Positions 20,598-31,603 of a stretch of 64,000 bases of DNA are shown in pieces. Within the stretch, counting starts at the first letter, position 1; every line of letters begins with the position of its first letter. The position numbers and the translations under genes were made by a program. The stretch lies in the NCBI GenBank assembly GCA_003255025.1, contig QANY01013855.1:959524-1023523 (forward strand), read 5' to 3'. A model generated the notes under the pieces. The model saw nothing but the letters and a program-made list of their open reading frames with translations. It made no database searches and was not told where the DNA came from. This DNA is from Datisca glomerata. Taxonomy: Eukaryota; Streptophyta; Magnoliopsida; Cucurbitales; Datiscaceae.

Positions 20598-23253
20598 TGT
20601 AATACTCAAGTATTTAATAAAAGATATTTTTGTAATTTAGAACTCTCACTCACATCATATGTGCGCATACACTCTAAACCATCCCATTTGTTTACCCTCA
20701 CACCACACCACGTGTTCTCTCTCAACTATTTTCCTTCAAATCTCTCTTTTATTATTTCAAGCTATTATTTCAAGCCAATATTGTAACCACCTACAACTCT
20801 CTCCCCTTTTTATATTACTGCACATCTTTAATTCTTTTGCAGTTTTCTTCACCCAACGAAAACCCCTTTTTGCTTGCTACTTCATCTAGTTTCTTCTTCA
20901 ACAATTGTCCTCCATTAGTCAAGGTAAATGATTTCTTGTCTCTTCTCTTTTATTTTCTCTTTCTTTTCTCTAATCAACTTAGATTTTGATCAATTCATTG
21001 AAGAATCAATCTGAGTTTATTTTTATTCTTCTCCTCTAATTTTTCCAGCAAGCTCTTTATTCCATCTTCTTCACATTCTTCTTCTCTGTCTCATTTTCCA
21101 TTTGTTCGACCATCAATTTAAGGTAAACTAACTCTTCTCTATTTCTTCATTCTTTTCTCGTTTCTCATGCTTTCAACCTTAATCTTTTATTCAATGTTTA
21201 TATAATATCCAATTCTGGATTTTTCTCAATTTTCAACGATAGGCATTTTGTTCATCTCTATTTTTGGCATCGTCATCGCACCACCTGCAACCCATTTTGG
21301 TAAGCTTCAATCTCTCTTTCTATTTCTGCTTCTCTCAGTCTCTCTCTATCTCCTTCGTCTCCCTCTTCACCCTCTATTTCTGCTTCTCTAGATCTCTATC
21401 TCCTTCGTCTCCCTCATCCCCTTTTGTTTCTGCTTCTCTCGGTCTCTCTTTCCTTTGTCTCCTTCTTCCCCCTCAATTTCTGCTTCTCTCGGTCTATCTC
21501 TGTCTCATTCATCTCCCTTTCTCCCTCTGTTTCTGTTGTCTCGGTCTCTCTCTATCCCCCTCTCATTATTTCTCTTGGTCTCTTTCTTTCCTTCGTCTTT
21601 CCCCTCTCTGTTGCGTCTCTCTCTCTCTCCTTCGTCTCCCTCTACCCCCTCTGTTTCTGTCGTCTCGGTCTCTCTTTCTCTGTCTCCCTCACATTATTTC
21701 GCTCAGTCTCTCTCTTTCCTTCCTCTTTCCCTCTCTCTGTTGCGTCTCTCTTTCTCTCATTCGTCTCCCTTTTCCCCTATGTTTCTGCTTCTCTCGGTCT
21801 CTCCCCCTCTCTTCTTCGTCTCTATTTTCTATTCCCCCTTCTCTTGAACCGGTTCACCTGAACCAGACCAGTTCAATCAGGTTGGGTCGAACCGGTTCAG
21901 TCAGACCAGGCCAAACCGATTCAACCAGACCAGACCAAACCGGCCCAAAATAGCAGAACCGAACCAGTTCAGACCACCCGAATCTTGTTGAATCATTTTG
22001 AACCGCTTGATAATTTACATCCGGTGTGGTTTCCACCTGTTCCCAACCTCACTTAGTTAATTAAATAATTAGATATTATATGAATTTGTTGTGATCTGGG
22101 ATCCTTGAATTTTAGGTAATTAGTTGCTGAATTTAATTCATAGCAAATCTAAGTAAGTGGATTTACATAATAATTCAGTTCATATGTTATAAGTGTATAA
22201 TATATAATATGAAATTGTTTTATTATTTCTTTATGTTCAATCTTATAATCAAGTGTTTTATTTATTTTTCATATCACGATGAAATTATTTATTATGTTAT
22301 ATATGATTATATTTTGAGTTATACATGTAATAATTATATCATATATGTTAATACACAAGTTATATGTTTAACCATGTATATGTGATAATGTGAATTATGA
22401 ATATTAATTCAAGTAAAGTGATAAGTAAATAAGAAGTAGACTTAGTCATGTCCCTTGGTTATCAAGTAACCACATTGTCCACGTCATGTTATCAAGTTAT
22501 ATGGTTGGGTGTCACCATATTCATGTTAGCGTCCTAAGGTTCATATAACTTTAAGTGACATCAAGTTTCAGGATACTCAATCTGTCATGTTCACGTTCAT
22601 GCTACAAGTTCAAGTTCAAGTTGTGAATAAGTTGTGGTTAGGTTGTTAATCAAGGGATATGTCTACTCGGATTATAATCAAGCAAGTACAAGCATCAACA
22701 TGTATAAGTACAAGTTCAAGTTATATGTTAACCATGAAATCGATGTGTTATTACAAGTATTTTAAGTGACCAGTGAACGTGTGAAATTAAATTTGCATGA
22801 GTTATATGTTTAGATTTATGTCATGTGAAACTTATTAGTATGTGAATTTACTTACTGAGTATTTTTAATACTCACCCCCCATAGATGATTGTGTTGCAGG
22901 TGATGATGAGCAGCAAGAGTGGGAGACTGCCATAGCAAGCATGATTATGATTTTAAGTTAAATTATAATGTTATGACTTCAGTTTGATTTTAGTTATTTC
23001 AGAATTTTATGAATATTCATGTTTAACTTTCATGTCTTATAGATTTTTTGTGCGCTTCACTTTATTATAGTTTAATAAATCATTTAATTCAAATTAATGA
23101 TTTAATATTTTTTTTAATAATTTTATGCTTCCGCTATTTATCGTTAAAATTAGGGAATAATTAAGGTTCTCAATTTGAGGATTTTTTTTTCAAATTAGGG
23201 ATTTTAATTGAATTGTAGATATTTAAATTATGAACGGGGATCGGGGTGTTACA
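20598..23253 (+). repeat. 5' LTR of chromovirus
   Basis: 2656 bp. It contains two intron-like GT-AG segments (20924-21048 and 21123-21242), a pyrimidine-rich tandem stretch at 21305-21845 (TCTGCTTCTCTCGGTCTCTC units) and a cluster of GAACCGGTTC words at 21847-21960. Near the 3' end, TGTTGCAG is followed by GTGATGATGAGCAG (about 22891), as is common in these LTRs. Confidence 0.92.
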
Positions 23254-23254
23254 G

Positions 23255-23268
23255 TTTGGTATCAGAGC
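23255..23268 (+). other. Primer-binding site (initiator-Met tRNA)
   Basis: TTTGGTATCAGAGC follows the 5' LTR after one base. It is complementary to the 3' end of plant initiator-Met tRNA, the usual primer of these elements. Confidence 0.92.
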
Positions 23269-23480
23269 AATGGTTTTAGATTTTGTAGGCTTTTCTAAGT
23301 GAAAGATATGGCATGTCACTCACTCTGCTCCACGCCCATCTTACAAGTCAGGTACGTATGTTATATATGTTTTAATTATTGATCGAGTATGATGTGTTCT
23401 ATTTCATTATGGCACGTTTGAATTTCGTTTACGTTATATTTGTGCGATACAATTAGACTCTTGGTAAGTCTTGGATTTAT

Positions 23481-24400
23481 GGGTAGCAGTGCGATGGCGC
23501 CCCCTACTAGTAACAACAACAATCATGCAGCAATTGATCGTACTGCTAACCCTCAAGTTACTATGATGTATATATTTCAAGAATTTTTGGAGTTGTTGAG
23601 GCAGCAGCTACGGCTCACCCAACTCAGCAACAACAACTCAACAGACGATGGAGGTTAATATGCAACAGTTGATCCAGACATTCGAGAGGCTGAAACCACC
23701 TGAATTTGACGGTCACTCGTCAGACCCATTGTTAGCTGACGAATGGATTGCAAGACTGGAGCATATATTTCAGTTTATGCCGTGTTCTATGATTCAAAAG
23801 GTTGTTTGTGCAACATTTATGCTAACGCGGGAGGCTTAAAAATGGTGAGAGCTCATACGAAGAGCTCATGACATCGACCGTAATCCAATGACATGGGATC
23901 GTTTGAAGGAACTCTTCTTGGAGAAATATTTTTTTATCACGGTCAGGACAGAGAAGGAGGTCGAATTCCTCAGACTTGTGTAGGGAGCTATGAGTGTAGT
24001 TGAGTACGAGTGGAAGTTTGAAGAATTGTCTCAGTACGCCATGCACTATGTGGATAGCGAGATAAAAAAGGCAGAGACTTTTGAAAAAGGATTGCATCCA
24101 GAGATTAAAGGATCAACGTCGCTCCATAAGCATACCACCAACGCAGTGGTGGTTGAGGCAGTTTTGTTGATGGAACAGAATCTTCCCGCGCGTGCACCAC
24201 CACGATCAGAGCAAATGGAAAGAGGAAATTGTAGGATTCTCATCCGGGTCCCCGCAATGCAAAAAGGCAGATGATCAAATCAAATCCCTTATGTGCTACA
24301 TGTAAAAAAACACCATGACGGTCAGTGCTTTAAGGCGAACAATGCTTGTTTTAAGTGTGGGAAGAATGGGCATTACCTAAGGCAGTGCCCTTTGCTTGCT
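23481..24400 (+). pseudogene. Gag of chromovirus
   Basis: The probable start is MGSSAMAPPTSNNNN at 23481. PPEFDGHSSDPLLADEWIAR and LEHIFQFM (about 23697-23780) are the gag core of plant chromoviruses, and MSVVEYEWKFEELSQYA (23990) follows. CFKCGKNGHYLRQC at about 24338 is a CCHC zinc knuckle that binds genomic RNA. Frame changes at about 23650 and 23900 and a TAG at 23982 break the ORF. Confidence 0.88.
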
Positions 24401-24763
24401 CAAGGACAGACTAATACTGTAGGTGGTAGAGCTAAAGGGAAAGTTTTCGCATTAGCTCGCCAGGAAGCTGAGCAGTCAGATGCAGTTGTGGCAGGTACAT
24501 TACTTGTACTAGGACATTCAACTTTTACATTAATTGATTTTGGATCCACGCATTTTTTTATATCTGCTTCATTTATGACTCATGCATCTTTGCGTGTTGT
24601 ACCATTGGGTTTTGAGTTATGTGTTTCTACGCCTTCCGGAGCTTCTCTCCTGGTTAATAAGGCGATAGAGAGTTTTTCAATGATGATAGTAGATCGTGTT
24701 ATGAATGCTAAACTTATAGTCTTAGGGATGCATGATTTTGACGTAGTTCTAGGGATGGACTGA
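24400..24763 (+). pseudogene. Protease region of chromovirus
   Basis: LVLGHSTFTLIDFGSTHFFI contains the aspartic protease loop, with DFGSTH in place of the usual DSGATH, and VVLGMD ends the domain. It is open from the zinc knuckle to a stop at 24763 (GMD then TGA, where a Trp is normal), so the polyprotein is interrupted here. Confidence 0.85.
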
Positions 24764-24939
24764 TTAGCTTCTAACGATGCCAACATAGACTGTTATCAAA
24801 AGGAAGTTCGATTCCTACCTCCGGGCAGACCTAGCTTCAAGTTTAGGGGATCTCAGCAACGGCCTATACTGAGGTCATATCTGCTTTACGGGCACAACAC
24901 CCATTTGATTGTGGTAACTGGGGTTACTTAACTTTTATT

Positions 24940-25850
24940 GTGGATACAACTAAAACCAATGTGGATATTGGATCAGTTCCAGTAGTTTCTAAATTTTTGG
25001 ATGTCTTTTCCGATGATTTGCCAGGACTTCCTCATCTTCGGGAGACAGATTTTCGTATTGAGTTGGTACCATGCACTGCCCCTATATCCAAAGCTCCAGA
25101 TCGTATGGCTCTTGCAGAGTTGAAAGAACTTAAGTACCAACTTCAAGAATTACTGGATAAAGGTTTCATTAGACCTAGTGTTTCACCTTGGGGTACTCCA
25201 GTAGTATTTGTTAAAAAGAAAGATGGATCAATGAGGCTATGCATTGACTATAGGGAGTTGAATAGAGTCACTATTAAGAATAGGTATCCGTTACCGCGTA
25301 TTGAGGATTTGTTTGATCAACTTCAGGGAGCATCGATATTCTCTAAGATTGATTTAAAATCAGGATCCCGTTAGCTCAAGATTCAAGATGAGGATATTCC
25401 TAAGACATCGTTTCACACTCGTTACTGCCATTACGAGTTTGTAGTGATGTCGTTTGGATTAACTAATGCTCCGGCAGCCTTTATGGATTTGATGAACATG
25501 GTTTTCAAAGAGTGCTTGGATTCTTTTGTGTTCGTCTTCATTGATGATATTCTGGTGTACTCTAGATTGGAGACTGAGCATATGGATCACCTCAGGATTG
25601 TTTTGAAAGCATTAAGGGAGCACCAGTTATATGCTAAATTCCAGAAGTGTGAGTTTTGGCTTCAGCAAGTATCATTCCTTGGTCATATGGTATCTCAAGA
25701 TGGAATTTCTGTTGATCCATCTCAGATCGAAGCAGTGGTTAACTGGCCTCCACCAGCAAATGTTAGGGAAGTTCGTAGGTTTCTGGATTTAGCAGGATAT
25801 TATAGGAAGTTCATGGAGGGTTTTGCAAAGATTTTCGTTCCACTTACTTA
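24940..25850 (+). pseudogene. Reverse transcriptase of chromovirus
   Basis: Motifs in order: [75 protein letters not shown] and [11 protein letters not shown], which carries the catalytic FxDD box. [13 protein letters not shown] ends the domain. A TAG at 25372 (after GSR) and one at 25850 (PLT then stop) interrupt it. Otherwise it is well conserved. Confidence 0.93.
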
Positions 25851-26340
25851 GTTGACCAGGAAGAGTGCCACCTTTACTTGGACGGTTGAGTGTGAGAAAT
25901 GTTTTCAAAGACTTAAACAAAAATTAGTGAAGCACCAGTGTTGACCATTCTAGATGGTAAGAGTGACTTTGTGATTTACAATGATGCTTCCAAGAGAGGA
26001 TTGTGTTGTGTTTTGATGCAACAGGGTAAGGTCATAGCATATGCTTCTCGTCAGCTGAAGCCTTATGAACAGAATTATCCTACACATGATTCGTAGTTAG
26101 CTATAGTTGTATTTGCCCTCAAGATCTAGAGACATTACTTGTATGGCTGTAAGTGTCAGATTTACACAGATCACAAGAGTCTTAAGTACTTTTCACTCAG
26201 AAAGAGCTTAACATGAGACAACACTGTTGGTTGGAATTGGTGAAAAAAAATGACTGCGAGATCATTTATCACCCATAAAAGGCAAATGTAGTGGTTGATG
26301 CCTTAAGTCGAAAATTAGCATATTCAGCAGCTCTTATTAC
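25851..26340 (+). pseudogene. RNase H of chromovirus
   Basis: [19 protein letters not shown] starts the segment. [20 protein letters not shown] has the first Asp, and [17 protein letters not shown] then a stop replaces ..HDLELAAV. Later HYLYGCKCQIYTDHKSLKY (TDHKSL box), then VVDALSRK. Several stops and one-base shifts occur at about 25930, 26096, 26130, 26215 and 26250. Confidence 0.86.
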
Positions 26341-26599
26341 GTCTCAAGAGCATCTCTTGGAGGATTTTGAATGTACCAAGATTCTGGTTTTACTAAAAGA
26401 TGCTACAACGCAGTTGGCTCAGTTCGTAGTTCAACCGTCATTGCAGCAACGTATTATCGATGCATAGAACTCAGATTCTGAGTTACTTTTGATTCGTAGC
26501 AAAGTGGGTTCGGACAAACGGCAAAGGTTTGATGTTAATAACGATTCAGCTCTTCACTTTCATGGGAGGCTTTGTGTTCCAAAAGAGGCGATGATTAGA

Positions 26600-27160
26600 C
26601 ATGAATTACTACGAAGGCACATAATTCACCATACACTATGCACCCTGGAAGTACTAAGATGTATCATGATTTGAAGTAACATTATTGGTGGAACGGTATG
26701 AAGTGTGATGTCACTGAGTTTGTTAGTAAGTGTTTCGTGTGTCAGCAGATCAAGGCACAGAGACAGCGATCATCTGGGGTCTTGTAAACTTTAAGTATTC
26801 GTGAATGGAAATGAGAGCATGTGGCTATGGATTTCATTTCAGGACTACCGAGGACAGTAAAAGGTTTTAACTCCATTTGGGTTGTGGTAGATTGTCTCAC
26901 CAAGTCTGCACACTTTTTGCCTGGCAAGACTACATTTTCAGTTGAGGATCAGGCTCGGTTGTATATCCGAGAGATTGTTCGACTTCATGAGGTTTCGGTG
27001 TCTATAGTATCATATCAGGATCAACGGTTCACGTCAAATTTTTGGCGAAGTTTACAGAGAGCTTTATGTACTCATTTGAATTTTAGTACAACTTTTCATC
27101 CGCAATCTGATGCGCAACTAGAGCGAATGATTCAGACATTGGAAGAGATGCTTTGAGCTT
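26600..27160 (+). pseudogene. Integrase catalytic region of chromovirus
   Basis: KCFVCQQIKAQRQRSSGVL carries the CxxC of the zinc finger. MAMDFISGLPRTVKGFNSIW holds the first catalytic Asp, SIVSYQDQRFTSNFW the second, and HPQSDAQLERMIQTLEEML the Glu. Stops at about 26674 and 27155 break the frame. Confidence 0.9.
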
Positions 27161-27775
27161 ATGTCTTGGATTACTTTGATAGTTGGGACGCGCCTTGTCA
27201 CTTGCCGGTCGCCAGTTTACTGGGATGAGGGTGGCGAACGAAGGCTTTTGGGCCTTGAATTGGTTCAGTCTACAAATGAAGCTATTCGAAAAATCAGAGA
27301 TAGAATGAAGACCGCTCAGAGTAGGCAAAAGAGTTACGTAGATGTGAGGAGGAAAGATCTCGAATTTAAAGTGGGAGTTATGCGTTTTAGTCGCCAGGGG
27401 AAGCTGAGCCCCAGGTTTATTGGTCCTTTTGAGTACGTGCTTGATCCAACGCATGCGTTGGATCGTATCAGTCCTTTGGCATACTGGCTCGCTTTACCAC
27501 TAGCTCTTTCAGGTGTTCATAATGTGTTTCACGTCTCGATGCTTTGCAAGTACGTGCTTGATCCAACGCATGTCATCGATTTTCAACCTCTACAAGTTCG
27601 TAATGATCTTACTTATAAGGATAAGCCAGTCAGAATTCTAGAGTGCAGGAATCAGACTCTTCGTGATAGAACGGTTCAGTTAGTCAAGGTTCTCTGGAGA
27701 TATCATCGAGTCGAGGAAGCAACATGGGAACGGGAAACAAAGATACATGTCAAGTATCTAGAGTTATTAATGTAA
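27161..27775 (+). pseudogene. Integrase C-terminus and chromodomain of chromovirus
   Basis: SRQKSYVDVRRKDLEFKVG and KLSPRFIGPFE are the integrase tail, and LSGVHNVFHVSMLCKYVLD the GPY/F-like module. PVRILECRNQTLRDRTVQLV, then KVLWRYHRVEEATWERE, is a chromodomain of the Tekay/Del kind, thought to guide integration to chromatin. After GPFE an extra YVLDPTHALD appears, copied from the YVLDPTH downstream. TAA at 27773 ends the ORF. Confidence 0.9.
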
Positions 27776-27799
27776 GGTATTTTCCTTTCGAGGACGAAC

Positions 27800-27818
27800 G
27801 TTCTTAAGGAAGGAAGAA
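27800..27818 (+). other. Polypurine tract of chromovirus
   Basis: TTCTTAAGGAAGGAAGAA directly before the TGTAATAC start of the 3' LTR; the upstream GAGGACGAACGTTCTTAAG is the usual context in Tekay/Del elements. Confidence 0.85.
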
Positions 27819-30054
27819 TGTAATACGCAAGTATTTAACAAAGGATATTTTTCTAATTTAGAACCCCCACTCACACCATATATGCACATACATCCTAAGT
27901 CACCCCATTTGTTTCCCCTCACACCACGTGTTCTCTCTCAACTATTTTCCCCCAAATATCTCTTTTGTTATCTCAAACTAATCTTTGTAACCACCTACAA
28001 CTCTCTCTCCCCTTTTTATATTATTGCACATCTCTAATTCTTTTACAGTTTTCTTCACCGAACGAAAACCCATTTTTGCTTACTACTTCATCTAGTTTCT
28101 TCTTCAACAATTGTCCTCCATTAATCAAGGTAAATGATTTCTTGTTTCTTCTCTTTTATTTTCACTTTCTTTTCTCTAATCAACTTAGATTTTGATCAAT
28201 TCATCGAAGAATTAATATGGGTTTAATTTTTTTTCTTCTCTTCTAATTTTTCCAGCAAGCTCTCTGTTCCATCTTCTTCTCATTCTTCCTCTCTGTCTCG
28301 TTTTCCATTTGTTCGGCCATCAATTTAAGGTAAACTAATTCTTCTATATTTCTTCATTCTTTTCTCATTTCTCATACTTTCAACCTTAAACTTTTATTCA
28401 ATGTTTATATAACATCCAATTCTGATTTTTTTCTCAATTTTCAGCGATAGGCATTTTGTTCATCTCTATTTCCGGCATTGTCATCGCACCACTTGCAACT
28501 CCATTTTGGGAAGCTTCAATCTCTCTCTCTATTTCTGCTTCTCTTAGTCTCTCTCTCTATCTCCTTCGTCTCCCTCTTCCCCCTTCGTTTCTGTTGTCCC
28601 AGTCTCTCTCTATGTCTCCTTGTCGTTATTTCTCTCGCTCTCTCTCTTTCCTTCGTCTTTCCCCATATCTGTTGCGTCTCTCTCTTTCTTCTTCGTCTCC
28701 CTCTTCCCCATATGTTTCTGTTGTCTTGGTCTCTCTCATTATTTCTCTCAGTCTCTTTCTTTCCTTCATCTTTCCCCCTCTATGTTTCATATATCTCTCT
28801 CTCTTCTTCGTCTCCCTCTTTTCTTCTGTTTCTGCTTTTCTCGGTCTCTCTCTCCCTCTTCTTCGTCTCCCTTTTCTGTTCCCCCTTCTCTTGAACCGGT
28901 TCACCTGAACCAGACCAATTCATTCAGGCTGGGTTGAACCGGTTCAGCTAGACCAGACCAGACTGAACCGGCTCGGAGTGTAGAATATATAATGTGAAAT
29001 TGTTTTATCATTTCTTTATGTTCAATCTTATGATCAATTGTTTTATTTATTTTTCATATCACGATGAAATTATTTACCATGTTATATATGATTATATTTT
29101 GAGTTATATGTGTAATAATTATATCGTCTATGTTCATAAACAAGTTATATGTTTACCCAATATGTGATAATGTGAATTATGAATATTAATTCAAGTAAAG
29201 TGATAAGTAAACAAGAAGTAGACTTACTCATATCCCTTGGTTATCAAGTAACCAAATTGTCCATGCCATGTTGTCAACTTACGGTTGAGTGTCACCTAGT
29301 TCATGTTAGCGTCCTTAAGGTTCAAATAATTTTAAGCGACGTCAAGTTTCAGGCCACCAAATCTGTCACGTTCACGTTCATATTATAAGTTCAAGTTGTG
29401 AATCAATTCTGGTTAGGTTGTTAATCGAGGGATATGTCTAGTCGGATTATAATCAAGCAAGTACAAGTATCAACATGTATAAGTACAAGTTCAAGTTATA
29501 TGTTAACCATGAAACCAATGCGTTATTACAAGTATTTTAGGTGACCAGTGAGCGTGTGAAATTAAATTTGCATGAGTTATGTATTTACATTTATGTCATG
29601 TGAAACTTATAGTATGTGAATTTACTTACTGGGTATTTTTAATACCCACCCCCATAGATGATTGTGTTGCAGGTGATGATGAGTAATAGGAGTGAGAGAC
29701 TGCCATAGCAAGCATGATTATGATTTTTAAGTCAAAATATAATGTTATGACTTCAGTTTGATTTCAGTTATTTCAAAAATTTATGAATATTCATGTTTAA
29801 CTTTCATATCTTATGAATTTTTTTGTGCTTCACTTTATTACAGTTTAATGAATCATTTAATTCAAATTAATGATTTAATATTTTTTTAATAATTTTATGC
29901 TTCCGTTATTTAACGTTAAAATTAAGGCAAAATTAGGATTCTCAATTTGAGAGGTTTTTCTCAAAAAATATTTTTAATTGAATTGATGATTTTTAAATTA
30001 TGAAATTTCAAGCATGTTTAACTTTCAGAGATCATGGTGTTACATAATGTGTTC
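27819..30054 (+). repeat. 3' LTR of chromovirus
   Basis: 2236 bp, about 420 bp shorter than the 5' LTR. The pyrimidine tract is shorter (28510-28890). Near 28973 the sequence jumps from the CCGGCTC region to TGTAGAATATATAATG, skipping about 260 bp present in the 5' LTR (roughly 21940-22195). Both intron-like segments are kept at 28130-28255 and 28330-28450. Confidence 0.92.
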
Positions 30055-30059
30055 ATGAG

Positions 30060-31240
30060 AAATCATTTTCGTATCATTTCTAGGCCCTTGAAAACGGATA
30101 AGTTAAAAATTACATGAAATAAATTAATGTCAGTATGAGAAACTCATATAAGATTATTATATTTGAAGATTAATCAAAGTAATTATAGTATAGTCTGAGA
30201 TCGACCCTATTGAGGGATAAAAAAGTAATTACAAGATTTTAAATATATAATTATTTTAACAAACCCGTGTAGAGCATGGACTTTTCACTAGTAATATTCC
30301 ATGATTGAATCACTTAGATTATCGATTTTCTTATGCTTAATTTAAACTTAATTTTCAATATTTGATCAAAAATGGAGTTTCCCCTCCAAGAGATGAGCTG
30401 ATTTTATTTGTCCATCTATTTCAATAGCTTACTTGAAAGCTTTGAAACTATCTGTTAAAAGAATACTATAAGATCCTGAGTTTGAGCAGTAATGTTCTAG
30501 ATCTCAGTAGATTTTGTAACATCCCAGAGACTAACTATTTCCTTTTCTTTCTCAAGAGCGATATACCTAATCTAACATCACGTGCAGTGTGTCCTACATA
30601 TGATCAAAGTTGTTTAATTTCAGTACCAACAAGGGAGCCCACAAATTTGTGTTATTTAAGGTTAGCTTTTGTTTGCATATGACTAAATTACAACAGTCAA
30701 ATATGATTGGGGTGGTCTCATAATTTTGCTGGTTTAAATTTACAATGTTCAAGAAAAGAAACAATGAAAAAATTTGTAAGATACATCACAACTGTATGTT
30801 ATATAATGAATGGTCAAATCTTTTAGAGGTGTCTATTTTTCATTACGTGGAATGATAGAGAATCTTATATGAGCACGATAATTTAAAAAAACATATATTA
30901 GAGCAAGATAATTTTAAAAATATATATTATAACACGAGTCGAGTCTTGTAATTAACATGATACACATAATCATAAAATGTTTCATAACCTAATCATACAA
31001 TTAATCCAGATATTCGCGTGAATTGTGCTTTGTGCACTATTACTGAATGACACTGCTCTTTTATCAAATCAATTAAACTTGATCAACGGCTCCAAATTCG
31101 AATGTGGAAAGGTGAAGGGTTACAAACTTACAACGTTACATTGGATAAAAGAAGGCGGCCGCGGTACACGTCATAGGATAACAAACTGGCCTTTGGCTTC
31201 TAATAAAGACAAACCTGAAACATGAACATGCACGCGCGTG
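30060..31240. other. No gene seen; upstream region of the BIG GRAIN 1-like gene
   Basis: AT-rich sequence without a recognisable element. The last 100 bases carry an ACGT word (ACACGTCATAGG at 31166) and GCGGCCGC at 31156. Confidence 0.5.
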
Positions 31241-31250
31241 AGTGTTCCTT

Positions 31251-31257
31251 TATAAAG
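31251..31257 (+). promoter_or_regulatory. Probable TATA box of the BIG GRAIN 1-like gene
   Basis: TATAAAG in CCTTTATAAAGTCC, followed by pyrimidine-rich sequence that suits a start site near 31280. This would give a 5' leader of about 320 bases with a GA/CT-rich stretch (31300-31440). Confidence 0.55.
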
Positions 31258-31603
31258 TCCTTTCTCCCAGTCTCAACTGTTCCCCCTTACCCTTCTTCTT
31301 CAAGGCGTGCTATTTTCCTCTCATTACTCTCTGACTCTCGCTCTCTTCCTCTCTCTAAATTCCTCTCTGCTCACATTTCTCGTTATTTCTTTAGTAAACT
31401 TCGCTATTCCAGATATTTAGAGAGAGAGAGAGACAGACAGAAAAGTAAAATTGGTCCGAATGGTGCTCATTTTTCTCGACCAATTTTGCAGCTTTTGAAC
31501 GTCTACTAGCAGACAAAAGCAGATAAAACGAGAGCTACAGACTCAGTTTCATCATATTTTCCTTTTCTACTCTTTCTTCTTCCACTTCTTCTGCAAACCA
31601 AAC

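Larger units (their letters stand above)
20598..30054 (+). mobile_element. Chromovirus (Tekay/Del-like Ty3) LTR retrotransposon, structurally complete
   Basis: A 9457-bp element with two long LTRs, each starting TGTAATAC and ending GTGTTACA. It is flanked by a perfect 5-bp TAATG target duplication (20593-20597 and 30055-30059). Order: LTR, PBS, gag with zinc knuckle, protease, RT, RNase H, integrase, chromodomain, PPT, LTR. The domain order and the C-terminal chromodomain place it among plant chromoviruses, and long LTRs fit Tekay/Del. Internal stops make it non-autonomous. Confidence 0.93.

Noticed and set aside
21264..21953. Long Ser/Leu-rich ORFs in three frames (229, 145 and 130 residues)
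   Set aside because: They are translations of the pyrimidine-rich tandem stretch of the chromovirus 5' LTR; openness in all three frames comes from the CT repeat. The same applies to 28456-28937.
28626..28904. Minus-strand Arg/Lys/Glu-rich ORF
   Set aside because: Complement of the CT-rich LTR tract, with no protein family features.
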